A stretch of DNA of 64,000 bases from Undaria pinnatifida. Lineage: Eukaryota; Sar; Phaeophyceae; Laminariales; Alariaceae. Location of the stretch: the NCBI GenBank assembly GCA_012845835.1, contig JABAKD010000025.1, positions 957,001 through 1,021,000 on the forward strand. The letters run 5' to 3'. This document shows, piece after piece, positions 53,201-63,334 of the stretch. The position numbers and the translations under genes were made by a program. A model generated the notes under the pieces. It had not been told where the DNA came from and searched no databases. It saw nothing but the letters and a program-made list of their open reading frames with translations. Within the stretch, counting starts at the first letter, position 1; every line of letters begins with the position of its first letter.

Positions 53201-53928
53201 GCGTGCTACGATAGAGGTAGCAGTTTTCGTGTGACATGAAAGGGTTCCTATTCAAGGAGCTCCTTCACCCAAAATCGACGTTAATATCACTGTAATAGTA
53301 TCATACCAGTATCATACTAGTATCATACTAGTATCATGGTAGTATGGTACTATTATCATGATAGTATCATAGTACCATAAAAGTATCATAATAGTATCAT
53401 GATAGTATCATACTAGTATCATAATAGTATCAAAAATAGTATCGTACAAGTACCAAAAAATGTATCGTACTAGTATCATAATTGTATCATATTAGTATCA
53501 TAATAGTATCATAATAGTCTCATAAAAGTATCTCAATAGTATCATAATAGTATCATAACAGTATCACAATAGTATTATAGTAGTATCATAATAGTATCAC
53601 AATAGTATCACAATAGTGTCATAATAGAGAAATAATAGCATCATACTACGATCATGATAGTATGACAATAGTATCATATTAGTGTCATAATAGTATCGTA
53701 GTAGGATCATACTAGGATCATACTGGGATCATAAATAGTATCATACTAGTATTATAATAGTGTCATAATAGGCCATTGTTTGAATGAATTTCGATGAATA
53801 CCTAGGCCATGGGATTGTTTATCCGGTAGCACTTTTGTTTCTCCAAATCGGATTGGGGGAGAGGTCTTTAGCTCCAAAATCGAGGAACTTCAGAGAAAAA
53901 GAGGTGCACCTCTATCGTGTAGCACGCG
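53201..53928. mobile_element. Miniature inverted-repeat element enlarged by an 11-bp minisatellite
   Basis: The left end GCGTGCTACGATAGAGGTAG and the right end CACCTCTATCGTGTAGCACGC belong to the same family as 42701-42948. Left arms share GGTAGCAGTTTTCG and GGAGCTCCTTCACCCAAA-like sequence; right arms share CCTAGGCCA, TTTATCCGG and AGAAAAA(G/C)(A/G)(G/T)GTGCACCTC. Between them this copy has about 480 bp of minisatellite that the 250-bp copy lacks. Confidence 0.8.
53294..53771. repeat. AT-rich 11-bp minisatellite (AGTATCATAAT)n
   Basis: About 40 degenerate copies of AGTATCATAAT, with variants such as AGTATCATACT and AGTATCACAAT, follow one another. It lies inside the inverted-repeat element. 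Confidence 0.93.
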
Positions 53929-55489
53929 TCGAAAGAAAGCTGGATACAGTGCACTGACGTTCTCGTCGCCCAGAGGTGGCCACAGGCTCGATGGTCTGTA
54001 TTGCTCCGGGTGCCCATGAAGAGGGCTTGTCTCTGAGTTTCCTCCACGTGGTTTACGTGTTTGGTAATTTTTCAATGCGGAGGCAGAAACCCCCTTCTGC
54101 GATGATTACGGTTATACTGTGAAGGAAACCAGGGGCGCGGATCGGTGCGTGCTATACCTTCATGCTATAATGTGATATTACATTAGCTAATTGTTCTAAT
54201 GGTCAGCCGGCTGTATACCGTTACTAACTTTCACCCTTCAGGGCGATTTACGCGTAAGGTAATTACGGATTAAACAGTTTGGCGGTACGGGTACGAGTCG
54301 TGTACTCGCGAAATGGTAAAAGTCGGATATTGACAGCACTACAGAACGCAGCCCTGTCGCGCATAGCATAGCGTAATAGCGCGGACCTGGACTACGTTGG
54401 CGGCTGCAGCCTGTGTACCCAAGTCGCGCGAACACTCTAGTACAACTGTACCAAAAAATGTAGCAGTTTCGCTTTTTTTCTCACCAACGCATCCATATAA
54501 AGGGGTTGACACTGGCATGTCAGGTACGTCGCTGCTTGAAGCGTCAAATTACTGGTTGAGCCTGGCACCAACGCTGGGATGTATTTTATGTGATGCATAG
54601 AAGTCGTCAGTATTACCACGCCATACTTTAATACGGAAACGCATGAAGTGTGGTTGCTGGTGAGAACCTCGTGGGCTATGCCCTAAGGGCAAGAGCAATA
54701 GGAGGAGTATTTCGCATCAGAGAGCGTTCTGACTTGCACGAATTAGCTAAAAGGCACCCCCTATCAGAACGCTGAGGGACGATGAGGCTCGTTACCCTAT
54801 CGCCACACTAAGTGTAAAGGCATGTTTTTTGTTTTCGTGGCACTTCCAACACATTCACCCCGTACCTGTCGGTGGTGCAGGAGTGGGGAAAAGGGGGGGC
54901 TAAGTGGCGCATTCTACTGCGGCATTACTGTACCCCCTTCAGACACCTGTGCAGCTTCGTACAAAAACGCCTAAAAGAAAACACCTGCGTACGACACAGA
55001 AGTCAGAGCTGGCCATACACTCAGCTGAATTAACCCACCGTTACAATTTCTCTACTATAGCTACTCTTGGGTGCATACCTGGTATCTGTATCACCACGAC
55101 CATCCCAGCCACCATGAACTTCTGAAGAATAATCGAAAAAGCAGTAGCCAGACATGGAAAGGGCTGCAACAACAGTATGCCCATAATGTAGCGCTCGCGC
55201 GTCCAAGCAATAAGCAGGGACACAGAAAGCGTTAATTTTTTGAAAGGCTGGTGTGAAGGAGTAGTCATGAGTCGTTCCAGGTCAAACTTGCCCTAACGTC
55301 CGCGAAAACGAAGAAATCTAAATTACCTACCGAAGTAAGAAACACTTTAAAAATTCAAGGGCCAATGATCAGGTTGTTCGTTTTGCCGCGAAGAACACCC
55401 CTACCATATTTGTTCATTCTACAGTTCTCAAAAACCGGCGTGTGATAGTGCGAAGACGCAATCTCATGTTTCTTGCTGGAACCAGCTTG
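53929..55489. other. Unassigned spacer
   Basis: No gene or structured repeat is supported; only short open frames. Confidence 0.4.
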
Positions 55490-55545
55490 TATCGGACAGG
55501 TGGTATCATCTGTTTACATTTCGAGCCACCCATCAGTAGCCCCGT
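55490..55545 (+). repeat. Short dispersed repeat, copy 1
   Basis: CGGACAGGTGGTATCATCTG plus TTTACATTTCGAGCC recurs with small changes at 62557-62610. Confidence 0.8.
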
Positions 55546-55770
55546 TTCTAGAGATGTGAGTCGGCACGACTTAAGCTTCCGACTGCTATTAGTCGCTTCA
55601 TGGTCAACCGCGTAACGGAGGTGCCAATTTTCTGACTTACTGGGTTTCCTTAACTGTAGGAAAATTCTTGATACGGGGCACATATTTCAACATGAACTGC
55701 TGTGGGCCGCGGATACCCCTCACATGCCCTGTGACACTGCATCGCACAGCCGGGTATCCACAGACACGCA

Positions 55771-56290
55771 CACATGGCACAAGAGCTCATTTCTCTCGAC
55801 GGTGCTGACGACGTCATCCCTGGCGTACCTAGTGCCAACGCCGAAAGCGGAGATCCCGTCGGTGACGTTGCGGCCATTATCGGCCCGCGGACCATCTTGG
55901 CGACTGCATGCCGACGCAGAAAATGTGCTCTCGCTCGTGAATCATGAGCACAAGCGCGGCAAGCCGCTCACTTTCGACAACCCGCGGTGGAAGTTTTTCA
56001 TTATCTACCTCAAAGGCCCGCTCCCTGGAATAACTGTGTGCAAGTTTTGCGAGGCGAACGGTGACTTCACCGATTCCGAGGATTGGTTCGAGTCCCCTTT
56101 CCACTTGAGGCAGCATCTAGACGACAAGAGGAAAGGGTATCGCTAGGCCCTTAAAAAGCACGAGGCGCGTGGGGCGGGCAGCAAAGGCGGAGAGAGTGGC
56201 GGGGCCTCGAGCGAAAAGGATACGGGGATAATCATTGCCTGCATGGACAGCGTCAAGCCATTCATGAGCACGATTGTTTCGTTCGTCATT
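55771..56290 (+). pseudogene. Zinc-finger/hAT-like transposase N-terminal relic
   Basis: An ATG at 55771 opens an acidic N-terminus (MAQELISLDGADDVIPGV). After an apparent frame change near 55920, NPRWKFFIIYLK, VCKFCEANGDF and HLRQHLDDK give C-x2-C ... H-x3-H, as in BED-type fingers. An in-frame TAG at 56144-56146 separates this from further coding-like sequence (ALKKHEARGAGSKGG, DSVKPFMSTIVSFV). The composition matches zinc-finger transposase N-termini, but no catalytic core follows. Confidence 0.35.
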
Positions 56291-56566
56291 GACACCGCTT
56301 AATAATCAAATGTGGTGAGGACTTACTTGCGTTTCGCGCAACGTTGGGAGGAACAGAAATATGCGAATAATATCACGGAGGGGTCCAAGACCTTCTTCTT
56401 TTGGGGATGAGTTTTGCACCGCTAATGTAGTCTTTTGGTGATGAGTTCACTAATCGCTCCTGTCCCCATTCCAGGTAGCACTGCGACTCAAAAAAAAACT
56501 CTCATGTTCCTCCATTAATAGTCCGGGGTAAATTTGCCTGTTACAAGGTTCCCCTCCGGGAAGTCT

Positions 56567-57190
56567 CTAAGGGAGTGGCGCAAGAACGAAACCCAAGCAT
56601 CCAACATCTGACCGTCTGTGGGCAAATAAGATGTACCTGGTGGTTAAGTGAAAGCTATATTGTCCGCAGATCTCGATAAGCGGAGTGTGGGCAGGCGCCC
56701 TCCGGGGTACGGTTCGCTCTCTCCCCGTCGTGGTGGAGAACCGTATATAAGTGGTAATCCCACGAGTACGTGTCCAGCGCCAGTAGTACTCGTACGCTGC
56801 GGACTTTTTATACGGGCGACTTTCGCGGTAAAATTTTCGCGTGGTGAATAATAAAAGGTCGAAAGGTGGATGTTCAACAGGCAAAAAAACAAAATCAGCT
56901 GTTGTTCCGTGCGCCGTCTTTCTATCGTGGTTTTCATGTTTTTTCTTTGTTGCCCTGTTTCGTAAAGAAATCGGCAATTTCAGAATAAGTACTCTTCGTG
57001 TCTTGTTGAGCCAGATATTGAACTTCACGACAAGTGATACACGCCATGATCGGCAATCATCCCCCTTCACCGCCAGTTCGTCGCAGAGAGTGCGCGGGTT
57101 GATGACCTGTAGGGCTTCTATTGTCGCTGAGACAGGGAAGCCCTTTCTCATGGAGCATCGTCGCCTATATCCACTGCTGTTTGCTTTCAA
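56567..57190 (-). CDS. Hypothetical open frame
   Basis: 207 open codons, basic, without a recognised domain. A 146-codon frame overlaps it on the plus strand (56841-57281), so at least one is a shadow. Neither has clear support. Confidence 0.15.
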   Translation of the reverse strand: MKANSSGYRRRCSMRKGFPVSATIEALQVINPRTLCDELAVKGDDCRSWRVSLVVKFNIWLNKTRRVLILKLPISLRNRATKKKHENHDRKTAHGTTADFVFLPVEHPPFDLLLFTTRKFYRESRPYKKSAAYEYYWRWTRTRGITTYIRFSTTTGRERTVPRRAPAHTPLIEICGQYSFHLTTRYILFAHRRSDVGCLGFVLAPLP

Positions 57191-57552
57191 GATTCAAGAA
57201 AAGTTACGCTGGATTGTTTTGAGCGTCGTCCGATCCAAAATCGTGCCCTCGTGGAGACGTAAGCAACTCGCCTCAGCATAGCGAGGACTCGCCACGTGCA
57301 CGTACATGATGTATCCTACTGCTGCTGTGCGGCAAGGTTGTACACGAATTGTTGTGCTGTCCTCATGATCTCTGGTCCCTGTCATCTGTGGTGTGAGCAA
57401 AACCTCCGACCCAGACAACATTACCTCTCTGTTATGTACGTAAAAATACAGTCTATTTGGACGTAAATGTTGAAGTGGGGTGGTAAATAAATTTGTATTC
57501 AAAGGTTCTTATATTACCGCCAAAATTGACACGACCTATCGACATGCAATGG

Positions 57553-58080
57553 AGATGCGCACGAAGCGGCAGCACAGCGGAAATACGGAGTATGGTGTGG
57601 TGACAAATGGCACGCTTCGACCAAACAATCAGCTTGTACATCAGCAGCCACACGCGCATAGGGTTGCAGGCTGCTGATGCTAGGGGGCTGGACTGCTGCT
57701 GGGCTGCTGGGCGGCAGGATCGTAGCGTGGTGCTCTGTGCAAAAAGAGGGAATGAAACGTGTACCCTCCAAGAGGAGAAAAGCCCGGTTTGCATATAAAC
57801 CTCACGTACGTACGCGGGGATAGGGGATGCAGACACCTAATCCCCGAGGATGTTGCGGAAACCTGGGGATTTGCCTTATATGTGCCCAAGGCCAAAAAAA
57901 AGTTTAAAAGGCTTGCCAAGCGCGACCCACTGCACGGATTGCGCCCAAACCTCCGGCAACGTGAACCCGACGGTCAAATTGTGCCCACCCCACCCGACCT
58001 TTCGGAAAAAGGTGCGAGCACGAAAAGATGTGCCTAAAGGAAAAAAAAACGTCACAATTATACATATACACATATGCGGT
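57553..58080 (+). repeat. Dispersed repeat family R1, copy 2
   Basis: Matches 20985-21500 (see there). In this copy the conserved frame (about 57759-58037) runs longer: EKPGLHINLT, IPEDVAET, FKRLAKRDPLHG. Confidence 0.85.
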
Positions 58081-59783
58081 GCACCTCTAGTTTCTGTCAT
58101 TTCTTGTGTAAACTGAATTCTTATTTTGTTTGTTTCGTTTGAAACTCAAGTTCATGTAAGTCATGTTTTAATGCGCTGTTCTTTCGTAAAATGGGGGCAA
58201 ATAGCGTATTTTTCGCCTCCCGCGGAGCCTTTAGGGGGATTCTTTCCAGGCTACTCCGGCGCGGGCCCTCCAGGGGCGCCTCCAGCGGGGCATCCTGGAC
58301 CGGCCGGGGGCTTTTGGGTTCTCTTCGCTCGCCTGACTTAGCCGACCAGCGACTATTTATTAGTCGCGAAATGAAACCAACTCACAACCCTACCAGTTCC
58401 ATATGTAATGTTGATATGTATTAACTAACCACCCACACACAGCACTCTCCTCCGTCCCCATCACCTGCGATAAGCATTACGAATGCAGCAAGCTCCTGTT
58501 CAAGTATTCCACCTTCCCCCCTTTACTCGCTCCTCTGTCCTCACCAGTCATACGACCACAGGATAAACAAATAATCTGGTAATTCCACAGTCGTCATATT
58601 TCGTCCCTTCAAAAACATTTTGAGTAGTTTCCGTGCACCGAGTGATTGACACCACCCTGTTGACCCTGATTCAAGGAGCTATATTGTATTGCCAAGGAAA
58701 GGCGCCGACCTATATCCTAAATGAGGGCACATACCCAGTAATACGCGCTATCGGAGTATCAAACACTTCGCAAATATGGGTTTCAGCGGAATCTTTGGTC
58801 TCACAGTTGGCGTGGTATAAAATTTCTATATAACAATACCTGGTATCATACAAAACACAACGCGTTTTCGAAAAACAGTAGACGAAATGTACCTGATGTG
58901 ATGCAAGATTTATTTGGAGGCTCCTCGATGCACCCGCAGCTGCATATTTCATACGATACGACGCAGATTCAGACGACTAGTCGAAAGAGCGCCAGCTCGG
59001 CATGTTGTTCCGCCATGTGTACGTGTGTGAGCGTGGATCTCCCGCTCTTTTACACGGCATGAAAGGACAGAGCCCTTGAAGCCGGCAAAATTTCTAGCAC
59101 ATTTCATAGTTCTAAAACGAGTTAGAATATGCAATGTAATGCCATGATCAGGGGTGGGCTCGCATTATTATCCGCTTATGAGCACAAACCTTAAGGCCAC
59201 TGGGAGACCCAAGCTTTTCCTGGGCCCCGGGTTTCCGGTGACTCTAATATCTACATGCCTATCGAAATAGTAAAACACATGGCTAGGTTAACACGCCGTG
59301 TTTAGAGCTTCGGCAGGTTTGTGGAACACAAACCCGGCAACTCATGAAAAAAGGGCTCAAAATCCACAGATAAATATCGTGAGTCTCGTCAGATCGGTGT
59401 CCCTCTGATGGTTGTCAGCAGAGGAACAAACCTCGACTTTGAGGCACTGCAGTGGTCAAAAATTAGGGTACCAAAACGAGACAAAAAACACCCAGAACAG
59501 GACTTACATGTATGCACTTCGCTATCGGGCAGCTACTACAGTTCGCCACAAACAACCACGGCCCGTGAAATTGAGGAGCGCTCCTGGTGGGGTGTATGAC
59601 GACGTCGGGTCCGCTAGCCAGCTGTCGTAGGCAGCCACAGAAGAGACTTACGACATGTTTTTGTTACTTCGAACTTGCGAGCAGCAACACCAAAAGCTAA
59701 TGAGATCGCTGAAATGTTTTTTTCGCACATGGGAGCCTATTATTATTAATACAATGGGTGCACACAGATAAATAACGGTTTTT
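58081..59783. other. Unassigned spacer
   Basis: A short Pro/Gly-rich frame (near 58215-58320) is the only unusual composition. No gene is supported. Confidence 0.4.
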
Positions 59784-59985
59784 ACTAGAGTGTTTGCGCA
59801 AATACGTTTTTAAAAATTTACTTGCCTTCCGCTAAAAAAAGTGAATTGCCTTCCCACCGAGTTTTTGGTGTGTTTGCGCTAGCGGTAAACAAAATCCTGC
59901 AGGCGACGCCTCCGAAATTTAGTAGGGAAACGGGGATGTGCGCGATTGTAATATACGTACGTACGAGTACAGCAGCAAAGCAGCA

Positions 59986-60026
59986 GTACGAGTACTCGTA
60001 GTATTATACGATATACGAGTACTCGT
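59986..60026. repeat. Two ACGAGTACTCGT palindromes
   Basis: TACGAGTACTCGT occurs at about 59987-59999 and 60014-60026. It is preceded by ACGTACGTACGAGTAC, so the stretch can form nested hairpins. Confidence 0.75.
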
Positions 60027-60180
60027 TGTACGTACTCCAGTCTCGAGCCTCTCGTTTCAGGTGCAGCAGTACCTGGAACACGGTACATGCAAGCACCCAA
60101 CAGACTACAAATCAGAGGTATGGCGGTCTGTCTCGCGCGTAAAAAACTCCTTGTGAGCAGGGACTACCTCATTACACGTG

Positions 60181-60552
60181 CTACAAGCAGAGCAACGCCT
60201 TCCTCATGCGACGGAAGGGAAGGCGAAGCGCAGTTTCCCCATGGAACGTGGACCTGTTATTGCGAAGCACCACCCTGCGAAGAATCCGCAGTGAACGCAG
60301 CGGTTTAGGGCAGAGGAGTTTCCGCTCCTCTGCCCTAAACCGAAAGTCATGCCACGCTTCAGTCGCGGTGATGTTGGAGAAGCGCGGTGGCTGCTGTCGC
60401 ACAGATGGACCGATACGAGTCCTATCTTGCCAGATGCGGCACACGATAGCCGCAATCAAGGCGCGTGGTGTCGCTCTCTGCGTTGAGGCTCCTCTCCGCG
60501 TGCGTGCGTTCGACTCCGCCAGCTGCGAGAAGTTCACCATAGCTTGCAGCAA
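60181..60552 (-). pseudogene. Fragment of a PIF/Harbinger-like (DDE_Tnp_4) transposase
   Basis: The minus-strand frame contains TEAWHDFRFRAEE, then RVVLRNNRSTFHGETAL and LPFRRM. This order (a [DE]FRF-E-[EDL] region followed by a FxGE-ALL-LLRR-like region) is what I know from the N-terminal part of algal, oomycete and plant PIF/Harbinger transposases. The DDE core is absent, and the match is disturbed directly after AEE by an 18-bp snap-back palindrome (60301-60342). Its place inside an element with 3-bp duplications supports the assignment. Family call from memory, not searched. Confidence 0.5.
60301..60342. other. Perfect 18-bp hairpin with 6-base loop
   Basis: CGGTTTAGGGCAGAGGAG (60301-60318), loop TTTCCG, then its exact reverse complement (60325-60342). 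It lies within the transposase fragment. Confidence 0.97.
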
Positions 60553-60963
60553 GCGCTGAACCCTTGGTCACGGACGCAGAGGGCAGCAACAGATGGTTCA
60601 TCACCGGCCTGCTGCATATCTCTGATGTTACGCCTGCGCGTCGTGCTCAGGGTACTACCCTCTCAATCCTCCGTGCGTTCGTATTAGTAGCTTGTGTTGT
60701 GTCGTGACAACAGCGTGGTGCTTCAAACTGGTCCTGCTTAGGGCGCTATAGACCCTTGCAGAGGCGTTCTGCCTCGGACAAATGCTCGGTGTGTTGTAGG
60801 CCAATGAAACAGAGAGACAAAATTTACCGTAACTTTTGATCAAAACCTACCTTCGACAAAGTACATTTTTGCCTTTTTTTCAAAAATTTACCGCAAATAT
60901 TGCCTTCGGGACAATTTTTGAAGAAGTAAATTTCTAAAAACGTACTTTCGCAAACACTCTACT

Positions 60964-61282
60964 CGTACGTAAATGCTTTTTGCCTAACCAGGCAGATGAT
61001 ATCGTATACCTCTCAAATATGTAGCTGAGGAGAGGAGGTAAAGAGACACTAACATTGTTTTTTTTTTCGCACACTTCCACTTTCCAGCTTCTGGACAAGC
61101 CGTGGCCAAAGGTGTCGTCCCTTCTCCCCCCCGGTTCTTGCCTTCAATTTTATCGCGCATAGGGTTCAGCAATCCCTCTGCTCGTTGATTTTTGATGGAG
61201 TGTTGCTAACTCACGCTCTCGCGCTTCCCGCAAGTCAATTTGTGCACGAGAAAAAATCCCAACGATTTTATACGAGAATTCA
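60964..61282. other. Unassigned spacer
   Basis: Holds a T-run near 61059-61067. No gene is supported. Confidence 0.4.
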
Positions 61283-61362
61283 CTCGGCGGGGCTCGAACT
61301 CACGAAACTGACCTATACCAGGCTCGAGGATAACCTGATACGCCACCGGGGCGACCGGCACT
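61283..61362 (-). repeat. tRNA-like (SINE-type) sequence
   Basis: The minus strand reads GCCGGTCGCCCCGGTGGCG...CTCGAGCCTGG...GTGAGTTCGAGCCCC. A B box (AGTTCGAGCCC) and an A-box-like CCGGTGGCGTATCAGG lie at tRNA-like spacing. The acceptor ends do not pair, so a relic or SINE head is more likely than a gene. Confidence 0.45.
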
Positions 61363-61428
61363 AACATAGGGGTGGTTGGTCAATGCCGTCTTTAGTGAGT
61401 TCCTAGGGTCTGCTAGTAGTATGGCATT

Positions 61429-61600
61429 TGTTTCTCTTTTCCTTTCCTTGCTTCCTCTTCTTGTCTTGCCTTTTTTTTTCTTTCCTTGTCTTCTCATTTC
61501 TTTCTTTTCATCGCTTTCTTTTCTTTTCTTTCTTTTCCTATATTTTTCTTTCTTTTTCCTTCTTTTTCTTACTTGCTCTTCGTTTCTTGTTTCCAATTGA
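61429..61600. repeat. Polypyrimidine tract
   Basis: About 170 bp almost wholly of T and C (TTTC, CTTT, TTCC words) on the plus strand. The frames in it (Phe/Leu/Ser on plus, Lys/Arg/Glu on minus) are compositional artefacts. Confidence 0.9.
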
Positions 61601-63334
61601 CTTGCGTCTGTCGTGCGTATGCGTAGTGATAGATACTACGTGTACACGTGTAATATATACGTGGTAGTCTTACTTGGGTGGCTAGCGGTATAGGCGGTTT
61701 TTCCAGGCGCGAGTAATAAGACATATGCACCAGGTATGAACCTGGCACGTCGTAGACTGACTACCGATTTCACTTTTTTACGTTTCTGGTGGAGGCATGA
61801 ATTGCGTCAGCTGCGATATATGCGTGTACCACCTTGGGTTGTTTGTGTTTTCCACTAGGGTATTTCTCACCTCCAGAGTGACTGGAGCCTGTCTTGTGAC
61901 CACGGACCTGATTATGCGAGTTAATGTGAGAACAAATACAACAACTCAACTGCATGCAGCAAAGAGTTCCCCAGGTCGCATAACTACCTAACTCGCGGCT
62001 ACAAACTCCAGTGGTTGGGCTTCCTGCACCGTACAAACCGCACGGTAATCGGGAGCACAGACGAACGCGCCTGACTGCTGTCTGGAGCGCTGCCGGAGTG
62101 AAGACCCGCGGACATGCAGTGAAAAAAGAGCAATCCAACCAAAAACAATAGTTCTTGCCTCTGAAATGGCCGCACCAGAAAACAAAGAAACTCATTGGCG
62201 CTCTCATCCATACTCACAAAAGCAGGAACAAGATGCGGAGGTCCGTATTACGAGCGGTTATTGTGCAAGACGCAGTTCACCTTTCATGCGACTCGCGAGA
62301 ACATCTCACGGCGCTTCGTGCTTGGTGCAAGCAATGTCTGCCTGGTTCGCGAATAGACAACGTGCCCCGTGCCGGCATAGTAGGGATGCCAAGATCTATG
62401 GTCATACGACAACGGCCATGCTCAAAATGAGTACTCGCCCGCTCCCACTACACACACCGTTTCCCCGCCGCCCCACCAAGAAATCACCCCTTATACAAAC
62501 AACCCCCCCCCCCCCCAACCATATACATCAAAATCCGCCATAACACGAAAACACTACCGGACAGATGATATCACCTGTTTACATTTCGAGCCGTCCATTC
62601 AGCAGCTCGAACCCATTTTAGTGTCTTCAAGTTCAAATATACCCCCTACCTCGTGGTGGCCGCAGACAGCGAAACCTTTCCTTTATCAAACCTTTCCTTT
62701 CCCAAACCCCAACTCAACGCCGAAACACAAGCTGTGGAATTCGGGAGTGTCTCCTGGACGCACCCGTTGTAGCGACTTAAATGTCGACTACCATTGTGTG
62801 TAGTCGTGATATCGGCACCTCCGTATGACGACTGACGAAAAGCCGGAGACCAACGCCACGGTATCGAGTACCATGCCCACTTTTCCATCACCGCGCTTGA
62901 GCCACTCGCACGGTTGACTCTTTATCACACGTTCAAAGAGTCTTTTAGGTGTTTTTTGGCGCACAATAGCCTACAATTCCATTCCGGGTTAGAAAAATAA
63001 CACGTCAGGAATATAACAGCACCAAAGCTCAACGAACAACACCACAAAAAACCCGGATGATCACTCGCGTGAGCGACCCTGAGTAACTGCATTTAAGATA
63101 AATCCCGCTAAGTGACCCTCCCTACCGTAGCCTCGGTCCAGAATAATGAATACACTACACTAGTCTACACATGTACAGAGCAGTAGTTCCTACAGAAGTA
63201 ATAACTAGACTAATATCGTGACAGTAACTAGTACTCTGCGAGTCGTGCGGACTCGTTGACCAACATATATCATATATAAGCTGCAGGGGGAGTCGCCGAC
63301 CTATACAGGCTAAGTCGACGGACGGAGGGGGAGG
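61601..63334. other. Unassigned spacer with relics
   Basis: Includes a second copy of the short repeat (62557-62610), a WLKRGD-type peptide relic on the minus strand (about 62880-62940) and a C run near 62503-62517. No intact gene is supported. Confidence 0.4.
62557..62610 (+). repeat. Short dispersed repeat, copy 2
   Basis: CCGGACAGATGATATCACCTG plus TTTACATTTCGAGCC matches 55490-55545. Confidence 0.8.

Larger units (their letters stand above)
59787..60960. mobile_element. 1.17-kb PIF/Harbinger-like element, deletion derivative
   Basis: Left end AGAGTGTTTGCGCAAATACG and right end (reverse complement) AGAGTGTTTGCGAAAGTACG continue as imperfect inverted repeats for about 40 bp. ACT is duplicated outside (59784-59786 and 60961-60963), a 3-bp duplication as in PIF/Harbinger. 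The element contains a transposase-like fragment on the minus strand. GAAGGCAA and TAAATTT words repeat near both ends. Confidence 0.78.

Noticed and set aside
56841-57281. 146-codon plus-strand membrane protein
   Set aside because: Overlaps a longer minus-strand frame, has no family resemblance and no splice or promoter support.
61376-61667. Phe/Leu/Ser-rich plus-strand and Lys/Arg/Glu-rich minus-strand proteins
   Set aside because: Products of the polypyrimidine tract composition.
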